From positions 248,001 through 312,000 of the forward strand of contig CAWJKP010000006.1 of assembly GCA_963843465.1 (NCBI GenBank): a stretch of DNA of 64,000 nt. Direction: 5' to 3'. The stretch is from CAWJKP01 sp963843465. GTDB taxonomy: Bacteria; Planctomycetota; Planctomycetia; Pirellulales; Thermoguttaceae. Shown here piece by piece: positions 43,893 to 52,435 of the stretch; within the stretch, counting starts at the first letter, position 1; each line of letters begins with the position of its first letter. Below the pieces are notes generated by a model. That model searched no databases and was not told the DNA's origin. It was given only the letters and a program-made list of their open reading frames with translations. The translations under genes were made by a program, and so were the position numbers.

Positions 43893-44801
43893 ATGAGAGT
43901 TTTTCGCTGCGTAGGTAGCGTCGTGGCGGCGTTGGGTTTCGCAGCGCTGGTGGCGGGTTGTTCCGACGAAAATCCGCCCGCCGGCCAGCCCGAGGCGGGA
44001 GCGGAAAAGAGCGCCAAGAGCGAGGAGGGCGGCAAACCAGCCGGCGAGGGCACGGCGGCCAAGTCCGACTCGGCCGCCGGCCAGAGCGGGCTGTTCATCC
44101 CGCCCGGCGAGCAGACCGGCAAGCCCTTCGTGCTCCAGATGACGCCCGAGATCAAGATGGAGTTTGCTTGGATCCCGCCGGGCGATTACATGATGGGCAC
44201 GGCCGACGGCAGCAACGGACTTCCCCGCAAGAAAGTCTCCTTCGACAAACCGTTCTACATGGCGATCTACGAAGTAACTCAAGAGCAGTGGAAAGCCGTG
44301 ATGGGCGGCAATCCAAGCTTAATCCGGGGCGATAAGTACCCCGTGGAGCGGGTGAGTTGGTCGGCCGCCCAGGAGTTCATCCGCAAGATGAACGAGAAGT
44401 ATGGCGGCTCGGCAAAGACCTTCGACCTGCCCACGGAAGCCCAATGGGAGTATTGCTGCCGCGGCGGCTGGCGGATGAAGCTCAACTCGGGCGACGACAA
44501 GAACTGCATCGACCAGTACGCCTGGATGGGGGGAAACTCGGTGATGAACGGCGGACCCAGCCTGCACCCGGTCGGCCAGAAGAAAGCGAACCCCTGGGGC
44601 CTCTACGACATGCAGGGGAATGTGGCCGAATGGTGCAAGGACCTGGTCGGCGGGGAGGGCGACGAACCGATGCACGCCGTCCGCGGCGGCAACTACCACG
44701 GAGGGTTCTCGGAGTGCCTCTCTACGTCCCGTGTTCCCCGCCGTGACGACGTGAAACTGCGTGCCGACGGCCTGCGGTTGATGTGCTCTCCGGCCCAATA
44801 A
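43893..44801 (+). CDS. SUMF1-domain lipoprotein
   Basis: 302 residues. Signal peptide with lipobox ALVAGC at 18-23, a Ser/Ala/Lys/Glu linker, then a formylglycine-generating-enzyme (SUMF1) fold from about residue 85: FAWIPPGDYMMGT, DLPTEAQWEYCCRGG, QGNVAEWCKDL and CLSTSRVPRRDD. These are standard for planctomycete sulfatase-modifying-like paralogues. The paired catalytic Cys of true FGE were not confirmed; most such lipoproteins are probably not enzymes. Location: outer cell-surface side of a membrane. Confidence 0.85.
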   Translation: MRVFRCVGSVVAALGFAALVAGCSDENPPAGQPEAGAEKSAKSEEGGKPAGEGTAAKSDSAAGQSGLFIPPGEQTGKPFVLQMTPEIKMEFAWIPPGDYMMGTADGSNGLPRKKVSFDKPFYMAIYEVTQEQWKAVMGGNPSLIRGDKYPVERVSWSAAQEFIRKMNEKYGGSAKTFDLPTEAQWEYCCRGGWRMKLNSGDDKNCIDQYAWMGGNSVMNGGPSLHPVGQKKANPWGLYDMQGNVAEWCKDLVGGEGDEPMHAVRGGNYHGGFSECLSTSRVPRRDDVKLRADGLRLMCSPAQ

Positions 44802-44838
44802 CCCCGCCAACCCCGTGTTATGCTTTGGCATAACGTAA

Positions 44839-45148
44839 TCAGGCGGCATCTTTGAACTGGATCAAACGGATGTCGCCGCCGGGCATGTGGGCGATGATCT
44901 CGAGCTGTCCGCCCAGCGCCTGGATCAGGCACCGCAGCGTGCTGATCTGCATGTCGTTCTGCGACTCCAGCCGCGAGAGCGTTGGCTGCCTGATCCCAAG
45001 CGATGCTGCCAACTCCTCCTGGGTCAGGCCAACCGCTTTTCTTACCTGCGCTAGCAGCATCTCCGCCATCATCTCCTTCGCACGCACCTTCGCGCGCGAG
45101 CGATTCCGGCGGCATCTTAGCCTCAAGTTCACGGAAATCTCGTGCCAT
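44839..45148 (-). pseudogene. HigA-type XRE antitoxin, frameshifted
   Basis: ATG 45148 (MARDFRELEAKMPPESLAR) reads into a break near 45085-45095; the other frame continues AKVRAKEMMAEMLLAQVRKAVGLTQEELAASLGI, then QPTLSRLESQNDMQISTLRCL and EIIAHMPGGD, the normal HigA C-terminus, ending at 44839. The Cro/C1 HTH is intact. A one-base indel separates the halves. With the scrap toxin upstream, this is probably a relic, but the HTH could still repress. Confidence 0.72.
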
Positions 45149-45200
45149 CAAGTTGATCCCACCATGCGCCGAATTCGTCCGTGTATTCCACTTCCCACAT
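45129..45200 (-). pseudogene. N-terminal relic of Gp49-like HigB toxin
   Basis: From ATG 45200, 23 codons (MWEVEYTDEFGAWWDQL then DGTRFP) stop at 45129. The first 17 residues match the usual start of this toxin class; the remaining 90 or so residues are missing, and the frame runs into the antitoxin start at 45148. An internal deletion has joined toxin N-terminus to antitoxin. Confidence 0.65.
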
Positions 45201-45206
45201 AGCCAA

Positions 45207-45234
45207 TTTATAGCACGTGCGCTATATGTGTCAA
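45207..45234 (-). promoter_or_regulatory. TA promoter with overlapping operator
   Basis: -35 TTGACA at 45234-45229, 16-base spacer, -10 TATAAA at 45212-45207; the -10 ends six bases from the ATG at 45200. Inside the spacer and -10, TATAGC and GCTATA form a 6-bp inverted repeat with a 6-base spacer, a likely HigA operator. Confidence 0.65.
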
Positions 45235-45480
45235 GCGTTATGTCGTCTGAAACCGCGCTCGAGGTTGGAAGAACCGCCCCGCTGGCACGGCGAAGGAACA
45301 GAATTCGCCGCAGTAATACATCTATAGCAGGGGTTCTACTGCCCCATAGCTGGAACCGGCCTCTTGCTTGCAACGTACAATACAACGTAGCGTTGACGGA
45401 GGCGTCGGGGACGGGTCCATTTTTCGGCGAGAAAGTGCCCGTTGAGGCGCCGCGCAAGACCGAAAACGAGGAGAAGCGGG

Positions 45481-46182
45481 ATGTTCTTTTTCGACCCGTA
45501 CTACTTCGCCGCCATTTTGCCCGCCTTGCTGCTGGCCTTCTGGGCGCAGTATCGCGTCCGGTCGACGTATGCGGAAGCGCAGCGGATCGCCGCGCCGCTG
45601 AGCGGGGCGGCGGCGGCCCGGCACATCCTCGATTCGGCCGGTCTGCAGGACGTTGAGATCCAGATGATCCCCGGGCAGTTGAGCGACCACTACGATCCTC
45701 GCGACCGGGTGCTGAGGCTCAGTGAGGAGGTCTACCAGAGCCAATCGCTGGCGGCGGTGGGGATTGCCGCGCACGAGTCGGGCCACGCCCTGCAAGATGC
45801 CCGCCACTACGCCCCGCTGGTGATCCGCAATGCGGCCGTGCCCGTGGCCGGGTTCGGCAGTCGAGGCGGCATCATCTTGTTGATAATCGGTCTCATGCTG
45901 AGCGTCCGGTCCCCCCTGGGCCATCTGCTGGTCTTGGGCGGATTGGCGCTTTTCGGCGTGGACGTTCTTTTCCAGTTGGTCAACCTGCCGGTGGAGTTCA
46001 ACGCCAGCTCGCGGGCGAAAGCGCAGTTGGTCGAGTTGGCGATCGTCAGCCCGCAGGAGATGGTCTATGTCAACCGCGTGCTCAACGCGGCGGCCCTGAC
46101 CTACGTCGCTGCCACGCTGCAGGCCCTGCTGACCCTGCTCTATTACATTTTCCGCTTTAGCAACCGGCGGTCGGGCTGGTAA
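45481..46182 (+). CDS. Zinc metallopeptidase, YugP-like
   Basis: 233 residues from ATG 45481. A membrane anchor at 5-20, then the HEXXH motif AAHESGHALQ near residue 97, and two or three further membrane helices (GGIILLIIGLML, LLVLGGLALFGVDVLF, TLQALLTLLYYIF). This matches the YugP/Zn_peptidase_2 membrane protease family. GAGGAG upstream. The substrate is unknown. The 280 bases before it contain the TA remnant promoter, then nothing I can assign. Confidence 0.86.
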   Translation: MFFFDPYYFAAILPALLLAFWAQYRVRSTYAEAQRIAAPLSGAAAARHILDSAGLQDVEIQMIPGQLSDHYDPRDRVLRLSEEVYQSQSLAAVGIAAHESGHALQDARHYAPLVIRNAAVPVAGFGSRGGIILLIIGLMLSVRSPLGHLLVLGGLALFGVDVLFQLVNLPVEFNASSRAKAQLVELAIVSPQEMVYVNRVLNAAALTYVAATLQALLTLLYYIFRFSNRRSGW

Positions 46183-46209
46183 TCACCGTAAGCGTTCACA
46201 ATCTGGAAA

Positions 46210-46287
46210 GTAGCAGGCACACTCCGTGTGCCGTCCGCCTTGTCGGGTGCCCGTTTGAGCCGACGGCACACGGAGTGTGCCTGCTAC
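46210..46287. repeat. GTAG palindrome pair (GCAGGCACAC type)
   Basis: GTAGCAGGCACACTCCGTGTGCC at 46210-46235 and its complement at 46262-46287; sister to 2408-2482 and 31985-32158. Confidence 0.8.
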
Positions 46288-46308
46288 TATAACGCGGCCC
46301 GTGAACGC

Positions 46309-47181
46309 TTACTTAATCACGGCCAGCACCCCGTTAGCATATCCGACGGATTCCGCCAGCCCGGGCAGGGGATCCTTGGAGTCCTTCTCGAACTCGAAGC
46401 CCAGCTTGCCTGAATAGCCGGTCTCGATGAGGGCCCGCAGGAACTGGGGGATCGGGATCACGCCGCGGCCGAGTTCCACGCATTGGCCGGCGGGCGAAGC
46501 CGCCGAGACGTCCTTGAAGTGAACGTCCAGCAGCCGATCGGCGAACCGCCGGGCGTCGCGGACCGGATCGACGCCGGCGCGGACCGTGTGCCCGATGTCC
46601 ATGCAGAGCCCGAGGCGCGGGTCCAGCTTTTCGACCTTCCGGTATGCGCTCTCCGGGGTGGGAAAGAGCTTATCGCCCGGGCCGTGGTTGTGGATCGCCA
46701 CGCGGATGTCGTAGGCCCGGACCTTCTCGTCCAGAAGCGGCAACAACTCCGGCAGCGGCGCGGCCACGATCAACCCCATGCCGGCGGCCTTGGCATAATC
46801 GAAGGCCTGTTGCACCTCGGCCGGACTGTGCAGGTAAATCACGCCGCCGCCATAGAGATCCAGCCCCGCCTGCTTGACCCGCTTGACGACCCGGGCGATC
46901 TCCTCGGGCTTGCTGTCCAGCGGCAGGTGGAAGGACTTCAAGCAGATGTGCTTGAGCCCCACGCGATTGGTCATCGCCAGGGCTTTTTCCAAAGAGAAGT
47001 CCTTGAAGGTATAGGAGACCACGCCCAGCGAGAAGCGGGGCGCGGTCGGCTTGCCGGCCGCAGCGGGCGATTCCGCGGGAGTGTCGGCAGCGTGGGCAAA
47101 GCCGGCGGCCAGTGAGGCGGCCCCGGCGCCGGCCCAACCCAGGAAACGGCGGCGGGTGGGGCGATCGGTTGCAGCGGACAT
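46309..47181 (-). CDS. Tat-exported sugar-phosphate isomerase/epimerase-like TIM barrel
   Basis: 290 residues from ATG 47181 (GGAGG six bases upstream). Twin-arginine signal (TRRRFLGWAGAGAASLAAG), then a xylose-isomerase-like TIM barrel: SYTFKDFSLEKAL, DLYGGGVIYLHS, IRVAIHNHGPGD, CMDIGHTVRAG and LLDVHFKDVS provide metal/sugar-binding His, Asp and Glu. Predicted exported sugar-phosphate isomerase or epimerase. It converges with the peptidase across a palindrome pair. Confidence 0.83.
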   Translation of the reverse strand: MSAATDRPTRRRFLGWAGAGAASLAAGFAHAADTPAESPAAAGKPTAPRFSLGVVSYTFKDFSLEKALAMTNRVGLKHICLKSFHLPLDSKPEEIARVVKRVKQAGLDLYGGGVIYLHSPAEVQQAFDYAKAAGMGLIVAAPLPELLPLLDEKVRAYDIRVAIHNHGPGDKLFPTPESAYRKVEKLDPRLGLCMDIGHTVRAGVDPVRDARRFADRLLDVHFKDVSAASPAGQCVELGRGVIPIPQFLRALIETGYSGKLGFEFEKDSKDPLPGLAESVGYANGVLAVIK

Positions 47182-47195
47182 GAGGACCTCCACGT

Positions 47196-47300
47196 TCTTG
47201 AGCGATGAGCGATCAGCCGTCAGCGATCAGCCGGAAGAGATTTTCTTTCTCCGTCTGATAGCTGATCGCTGAAAGCTGATTGCTGAAAGCTGACCGTCTC
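47196..47300. repeat. Inverted pair of 7-bp arrays (GAGCGAT/CAGCGAT and CTGATCG/CTGAAAG)
   Basis: GAGCGAT, GAGCGAT, CAGCCGT, CAGCGAT, CAGCCGG on the left and CTGATAG, CTGATCG, CTGAAAG, CTGATTG, CTGAAAG on the right. They pair across about 35 bases between the isomerase and rplI. Confidence 0.75.
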
Positions 47301-47306
47301 TTTCCA

Positions 47307-47888
47307 TCACCCTTCGGCCTGCTTGGGCTGCTCGACCGGCGCGGCGGGAGCCGGTTGCGGCGGCTCGTCGCCGACCGTGGGAACGACCCAGACCTTGATG
47401 TCGGCCTCGATTTCGTGGCCCAGGTGGACCTTGACCGTGTATAGCCCCAACTCCTTGAGCGGACCCTGGAGCCGGACCTGGTCGGCGGTGATCGTCACCG
47501 CGTTGCGCTTCAAGGCAATGACGATCTCGGCCGCGCCGACGGAGCCGTAGAGGTGGCCCTCGTCGTTGGCGTTGGCCTCGATGGTCACGCTCTGGCGGCT
47601 CAAGTCGTGGGCCATCGCCTGCAAGCCGGCCAGCCGCGCCTTCTGGATCTCCGCCAGCCGCGCCTTGTGCTTCTCGACCATCCGCTTGTGGTGCTCGGTG
47701 GCGATGGTGGCCAGCCCCTGCGGCAGGAGGTAGTTCATGGCGAAGCCGCGTTTGACTTCGACCACGTCGCCCTGCTTGCCGAGGTGGTCCACCGGCTGCA
47801 CCAGCAGGAGCTCGATGCCGCCGTGCTCTCCTTCGGGCAACCGCTTGAAACGACGAGGCTTCGCGCCTCGTGGATTGGCTTTGGTCAT
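47307..47888 (-). CDS. rplI: 50S ribosomal protein L9 with extensions
   Basis: 193 residues against about 150 in E. coli: an N-terminal extension of about 24 residues (RGAKPRRFKRLPEGEHGG) and a C-terminal Pro/Ala/Gln tail of about 25. The L9 core begins IELLLVQPVDHLGKQGDVVEVKRG with the diagnostic GFAMNYLLPQGLA, then a long central helix and the C-terminal RNA-binding lobe. Last gene of a minus-strand ribosomal operon. rpsR, often between ssb and rplI, is not present here. Confidence 0.93.
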   Translation of the reverse strand: MTKANPRGAKPRRFKRLPEGEHGGIELLLVQPVDHLGKQGDVVEVKRGFAMNYLLPQGLATIATEHHKRMVEKHKARLAEIQKARLAGLQAMAHDLSRQSVTIEANANDEGHLYGSVGAAEIVIALKRNAVTITADQVRLQGPLKELGLYTVKVHLGHEIEADIKVWVVPTVGDEPPQPAPAAPVEQPKQAEG

Positions 47889-47966
47889 GACTGCTGTTCC
47901 CTTGGAGGTTCTGTTCCACTCTCGTCTGATGAGTCTTGACGTTTGTCAAAACCCATTAGGGATTAC

Positions 47967-48482
47967 CTAAAATGGAATATCATCGCCCTGGCCGCCCTGG
48001 CTGGGCTCCGGCTCCTGGGCCGACGGGGGAGGCCCGTAATCGTCGGGGGGGGCCTCCTGGCCGTAGTCGGCCTCGCCTCCGTGGGGCCGGCCTTGCGGAG
48101 CGCTGCGTGCCGCGCCCCCACTGCCACCCCCGCCCCCGCCCCCGCCCCCGCCTTGCCGCGTCCCGAGCATCTGCATCCGGTCGCAGACCACCCGCAGCTT
48201 CGACTTCTTCTCCCCGTCCTTTTCCCAGGTATCCAGCTTCAGCCGGCCCTCGATCAGCACCGGCGAGCCTTTGCTGAGGTACTCGCTGGCGACCTCGGCC
48301 GTACGAGCCCAGAGCGTCACGTCAATGAAAGTCACCTGGTCAACCCATTCGCCGGCGGCGGTCTTCACCCGGTCGTTCACGGCCAGGCCGATGTCGCAGA
48401 CCGCCGTGCCGCTGGGAATGTACCGGACCTGAGGATCGCGGGTGAGGTTTCCCACCAAGATCACACGGTTGTAACTTGCCAT
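47967..48482 (-). CDS. ssb: Single-stranded DNA-binding protein
   Basis: 171 residues from ATG 48482, the usual MASYNRVILVGNLTRDP start. An OB-fold up to about residue 110, a Gly-rich linker (about ten consecutive glycines after residue 115) and the acidic C-terminal tip DDIPF that recruits replication and repair partners. Works as a tetramer in replication. It lies between rpsF and rplI. Confidence 0.95.
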   Translation of the reverse strand: MASYNRVILVGNLTRDPQVRYIPSGTAVCDIGLAVNDRVKTAAGEWVDQVTFIDVTLWARTAEVASEYLSKGSPVLIEGRLKLDTWEKDGEKKSKLRVVCDRMQMLGTRQGGGGGGGGGGSGGAARSAPQGRPHGGEADYGQEAPPDDYGPPPSAQEPEPSQGGQGDDIPF

Positions 48483-48531
48483 GATGCCCAACTCCTGCGT
48501 CTTGGGATCCGCGAAAGAATGACTTCACGAT

Positions 48532-48978
48532 TCAAACGTCTTCGCTTTCTTTGCCCGCCCATTCCACCACGGCCTCATCGACCACGACGGCCGCCGCCGG
48601 GTGCGGCGGTCGTTCCGGCTCGGGCGGCGCAATGGTGGTGACCACCTGGCCGGTGCGGGCGTGCTCGACGAGAATATCGACCAACCGCGGATCGACGCGG
48701 AGGAACAACACCCGCAGAATGTTCTCGCTCAAGTAGCAGCGGCGGCGGATTTCCGCCACTTTGGGACCGTCCAAGCGGAAGTAGGTGAGCCAATAGGTCC
48801 CTTTGCGGTGTCCTCGAAGAGGGTAGGCCAGTCGGCGCTCCTCCCAAAGACGGCTCACCAGGACCTCTCCGCCGGCCTCCTCGATGATCGCCGCGACCTG
48901 GGCCGCCGCCGCCGCCGGATCGCGGGTGTAGCGGTTGGAATCGAGGATCATCATCCCCTCGTAAACGTAGGATGCCAA
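48532..48978 (-). CDS. rpsF: 30S ribosomal protein S6
   Basis: 148 residues. The YVYEGMMILDSNRYTRDP start, KGTYWLTYFRLDGP strand and ENILRVLFLRVDPRL segment are standard for S6; the C-terminal 35 residues are acidic/Pro-rich and extra. First of rpsF-ssb-rplI on this strand, after pth. Confidence 0.93.
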   Translation of the reverse strand: MASYVYEGMMILDSNRYTRDPAAAAAQVAAIIEEAGGEVLVSRLWEERRLAYPLRGHRKGTYWLTYFRLDGPKVAEIRRRCYLSENILRVLFLRVDPRLVDILVEHARTGQVVTTIAPPEPERPPHPAAAVVVDEAVVEWAGKESEDV

Positions 48979-49006
48979 GACTTCACTCCTCGTGCTTCTG
49001 CGTGAT

Positions 49007-49564
49007 TCAATTGTAGCGGTTCATGCAAACCGCAACCCCTTCGCAAGCCCAGACGACCGCCGCCTCAGCCGCCCGCCGGACCCCTTCGTCGACCGGAGGT
49101 TGTTCTTCCGCCGTAAAGCGGGCCAGGACGAAGTCGGCGGCGTCCCAGCCGGGAGGCGGCGTGCCAATGCCAACCCGCAGTCGGGGAAACGCCTCACTTC
49201 CCAGCCTGCGGATGATGTCTTCCAGGCCTTTCTGCCCGCCCGATGATCCCTGTGCCCGGATCCGCAATTTGCCCACGGGCAAGTTCAGATCGTCGCAGAG
49301 GATCAGCAGGTCCTCGTGTTGCAGCTTGTAAAAGTCCCGCGCCTCCAGGACGCTGCCCCCGCTGAGGTTCATGTAGGTTGTTGGGCTCAGCAGCAGGGCC
49401 CGCTGGCCGTTCAACTCGGCCTCCATCACTTCGCCCTGGAACCGCGCCTTGGGCTTGCCGATGCCAAAACGGCGTCCCAGTTCGGCGAGCACGGCATAGC
49501 CGATATTGTGCCGCGTCCCCACGAACCGGCGGCCCGGGTTTCCCAGTCCCACGACCAACTTCAT
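49007..49564 (-). CDS. pth: Peptidyl-tRNA hydrolase
   Basis: 185 residues. Frees tRNA from stalled peptidyl-tRNA. VVGLGNPGRRFVGTRHNIGY holds the catalytic His (about residue 20) and Asn, and PTTYMNLSGGSV and CDDLNLPVGKLRIR, with GSSGGQKGLEDI, are the substrate-binding parts. All catalytic residues are present, and the length is normal. Sits between rplY and rpsF. Confidence 0.95.
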   Translation of the reverse strand: MKLVVGLGNPGRRFVGTRHNIGYAVLAELGRRFGIGKPKARFQGEVMEAELNGQRALLLSPTTYMNLSGGSVLEARDFYKLQHEDLLILCDDLNLPVGKLRIRAQGSSGGQKGLEDIIRRLGSEAFPRLRVGIGTPPPGWDAADFVLARFTAEEQPPVDEGVRRAAEAAVVWACEGVAVCMNRYN

Positions 49565-49586
49565 CGTCTCGCCGCAGGGTGAACGA

Positions 49587-50213
49587 TTACTCCGCCTCTC
49601 CCTCCTCCTCGGCCTTGCGGCCGATCAACTCGGGCTCCACCCCCTCGCCCGCTGCGGCCTCTTCCTCCGGAGCCTCGGCCGGCACCACGCATTGGACCAC
49701 CACCGCCTCCGCGTCGCCCAGCACGCGGACCGTCGGCGGCAACTCCAGGTCGCTGACCTTGACTTGCTCGTTGAGCTTCAGACCGTTCACGTTCACCAGC
49801 AGCCGCTCGGGGATGGCCATCACCTCACACTCGATGCGGGCGTCGTGCATCAACTGCTCGACGACCCCGCCCTCCTTGAGGCCCGCTGCTTCGCCCCGCA
49901 GCTCGATGCTTACCGTGACTTCCACCATCTCATGTTCCGAGATCCGCGTGAAGTCGACGTGCAGGACTCGCGTGCCCCAGGTATTCCATTGCATGTCGCG
50001 GACGAAAGCCTTCTCGTCCACCGCACCCGTCAACGTCACCACCCGGGCGCCATGCCGCAGGACGGCCTGCAGTTCCTCGGCCGCCACCGACAAGGAAAGG
50101 TTCTCCATTCCATGCCCATAAAGCACGGCCGGGACCGATCCGGCAATTCGCATCCGCTTGGCATTTCGCTTGCCGCGGCTGGCGCGGAGCTCGGTTTTCA
50201 GGGATTCCGCCAT
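49587..50213 (-). CDS. rplY: 50S ribosomal protein L25 (CTC-type)
   Basis: 208 residues, the long TL5/CTC-type L25 with an N-terminal 5S-RNA-binding domain (SRGKRNAKRMRIAGSVPAVLYG) and a C-terminal domain, ending in an acidic tail. 5' neighbour prs and 3' neighbour pth match a common bacterial operon. Stop and pth start are 22 bases apart. Confidence 0.93.
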   Translation of the reverse strand: MAESLKTELRASRGKRNAKRMRIAGSVPAVLYGHGMENLSLSVAAEELQAVLRHGARVVTLTGAVDEKAFVRDMQWNTWGTRVLHVDFTRISEHEMVEVTVSIELRGEAAGLKEGGVVEQLMHDARIECEVMAIPERLLVNVNGLKLNEQVKVSDLELPPTVRVLGDAEAVVVQCVVPAEAPEEEAAAGEGVEPELIGRKAEEEGEAE

Positions 50214-50281
50214 GAGATCCTCGATACTCGGTAACGGAAACTAGTTATTTTGCACCAATCGCAGGAATTTTCAACCCCATG

Positions 50282-51222
50282 TCAATTAAACAGCCGGCTG
50301 ACCGATTCGTTGCGGTGAATCCGCTTAATGGCCTCGCCCAAAAGAGGGGCTACACTCAAGACCTGGATCTTTGCAAGTTTCTTCTCGGGCGGCAAGGGAA
50401 TCGTGTCGGTGATCAAAACCCCCTCGACGGGTGCTTCTTCGATCCGCGTGATCGCGTCGCCGACCAGCAGGCCGTGAGTCGCCGCCAGGTAGATCTTGCC
50501 GGCACTGCCTCCTTGACGCGATGGGCCGCACCGCAAATCGAGCTGGCCGTGCTGATCATGTCGTCGAAGATCAGGGCCGTCTTACCCAGAATCGGCCCGC
50601 CAATCAGGTGGGCCTGCTTGGTCTCCGTGCCGAACCGGCGTTTATCGACGATCGCCAGCGGTGCTTGCAGGTCGCGAACGTGGCTCAAAGCCCGTTTGAT
50701 GCTCCCCTCGTCCGGGCTGACGACGGTAATCTCGTCCGACTTTAGGCACATGTTCTTGAAATGTCCGTCGAGGACCTGTGCGGCAAAGAGATGATCGACG
50801 GGAATGTCGAAGAAACCCTGAATTTGAGGGGCGTGCAAGTCCATGGCCAACACCCGGTCCACCCCCGATCGGGTAATCAGGTTGGCGACCAGCTTCGCCG
50901 TAATGGGCACCCGGCCTTCATCCTTGCGATCCTGGCGGGCATAGCCGAAATAGGGAATTACGGCAGTGATCCGCTCGGCGCTGGCCCGTTTGAAGCTGTC
51001 GATCATGATCAACAGCTCCATCAGGTTATCGTTCACCGGAGGACAGGTGGGCTGAAGGAGAAACACATCGCGGCCGCGGACGTCCTGTTCGATCTTGCAG
51101 GAAATCTCACCGTCGGGAAAGTTTCCCAAGAGGATCCGGCCCGGCGAGATGCCAAGGTATTCGCAGATCCGGTTGGTGAGGTCCTGGTTGGCGCGTCCGC
51201 TGAAGACTTTCATGTCGTTCAT
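50282..51222 (-). CDS. prs: Ribose-phosphate pyrophosphokinase (frameshift near 3' end)
   Basis: Makes PRPP from ribose-5-phosphate and ATP. ATG 51222 (MNDMKVFSGRANQDL). FPDGEISCKIE, the ATP-binding YARQDRKDEGR and RRFGTETKQAH are present, and PRPP-binding VVSPDEGSI plus IFDDMISTASS are intact. At about 50508-50512, in KEA followed by GSAGKIYLAATHG, the frame shifts by one base; the continuation runs to 50282 with SVSRLFN at the end. Since prs is usually single copy and needed, a lost G in the run is probably an assembly error. Joined length about 313 residues, normal for the family. Confidence 0.9.
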
Positions 51223-51440
51223 AGGGCGAAAACGGAATGAGGGGAAAGGGGCGACCAGAGGCACGGCCATTGATTATACCGGGGAGCCGGGCCATCAGGG
51301 CTCCGAAGTATAACGACTCCTTCACTCCCCCGCCACCCCCGGCCGCCCTCCTGGGTCCGTTGACAGAGAAGGGGCGCGAGTTACAATATGGGGTTTTCCC
51401 GGTGTCCAGAGCCCTAGCCTGGGGGTGCCGTGTCCAGCAG

Positions 51441-52349
51441 ATGACTTTGCCGTTGAAAGAAAAAGAAGCGATCGAGAAAGCCGACGTGCTGGTCGAGGCC
51501 CTGCGGTGGATTCGCCAGTTCCGCGGCAAAGTCACGGTGATCAAGCTGGGCGGCAGTGTGATGGAAAATCAGCGGTCCATGACCCACCTGCTCCTGGGCG
51601 TGCTGTTCATGGAGTCGGTCGACATGCGGCCGGTGGTCGTCCACGGCGGCGGCGCGGCGATCAGCCGGGCGATGAGCGCGGCGGGCCTGGAACCGCGGTT
51701 CGTCCAAGGCCGCCGCTACACGGACGACGCTACCTTGAAAATCGTCGAAGAGATCCTGGCCTATCAGACCTCCGAGAGCATCAGCCAGCAGATCCGCGAC
51801 CTTGGCGGCGAGGCCCAGGCCCTGAACTTTCGCACGACCAACGTGCTCTTCGGCGAGCGGCTGCAGCTCGACGGTCCCGACGGGCAGCCGGTGGACCTGG
51901 GGCACGTGGGCACGGTCACCCGCGTCGACGGCGACACGATCCGCGGGCTCTACCGCCAGAACGTCGTGCCCGTGATTCCCTCAATGTGCATGGGGAAGGA
52001 CGGCCGGAAGTACAACGTCAACGCCGATACGGCGGCCACCGCGGTCGCCCAGGCCTTGGGGGCCGAGAAGCTGATCTACCTCAGCGACGTGAACGGAGTG
52101 CGCCGCAATAAGGACGACCCCGATTCGCTGATCCACTCGCTGACCGCCGAGGAAGCGCGGGAGTTGATCGCCGACGGCACGATCGAGTCGGGCATGATCC
52201 CCAAGGTCCAGGCCTGCTTGGATACGCTGGACAAGGGCATCCACAAGGTACACATCATCGACGGCCGCCTGCGGCACTCGCTGCTTTTGGAGATCTACAC
52301 GAGTAAGGGCGTGGGGACCGAGATCGTCCGCAATCACCCACCGGCCTGA
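51441..52349 (+). CDS. argB: Acetylglutamate kinase
   Basis: 302 residues from ATG 51441. Second step of arginine synthesis. TVIKLGGSVM (nucleotide site) and RPVVVHGGGAAISRAM (acetylglutamate), NVNADTAATAVAQ and KLIYLSDVNGV are the expected motifs. An N-terminal helix extension of about 25 residues is the type seen in arginine-sensitive hexameric enzymes, so feedback inhibition by arginine is likely. First gene of argB-argD-argF, diverging from prs. Confidence 0.95.
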   Translation: MTLPLKEKEAIEKADVLVEALRWIRQFRGKVTVIKLGGSVMENQRSMTHLLLGVLFMESVDMRPVVVHGGGAAISRAMSAAGLEPRFVQGRRYTDDATLKIVEEILAYQTSESISQQIRDLGGEAQALNFRTTNVLFGERLQLDGPDGQPVDLGHVGTVTRVDGDTIRGLYRQNVVPVIPSMCMGKDGRKYNVNADTAATAVAQALGAEKLIYLSDVNGVRRNKDDPDSLIHSLTAEEARELIADGTIESGMIPKVQACLDTLDKGIHKVHIIDGRLRHSLLLEIYTSKGVGTEIVRNHPPA

Positions 52350-52435
52350 CGCCCGCGAACCCCGCCTGCCGACCCGTTGTCTTGATGGCTTCCGCTGGTG
52401 AACTTATTTTTTTGACGATCGCAAGGAGAAGACCC

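Noticed and set aside
44693..45457. A single 254-codon protein
   Set aside because: It is a chance frame mixing the toxin relic, the antitoxin N-terminus and GC-rich antisense sequence; the separate pieces fit known TA families better.
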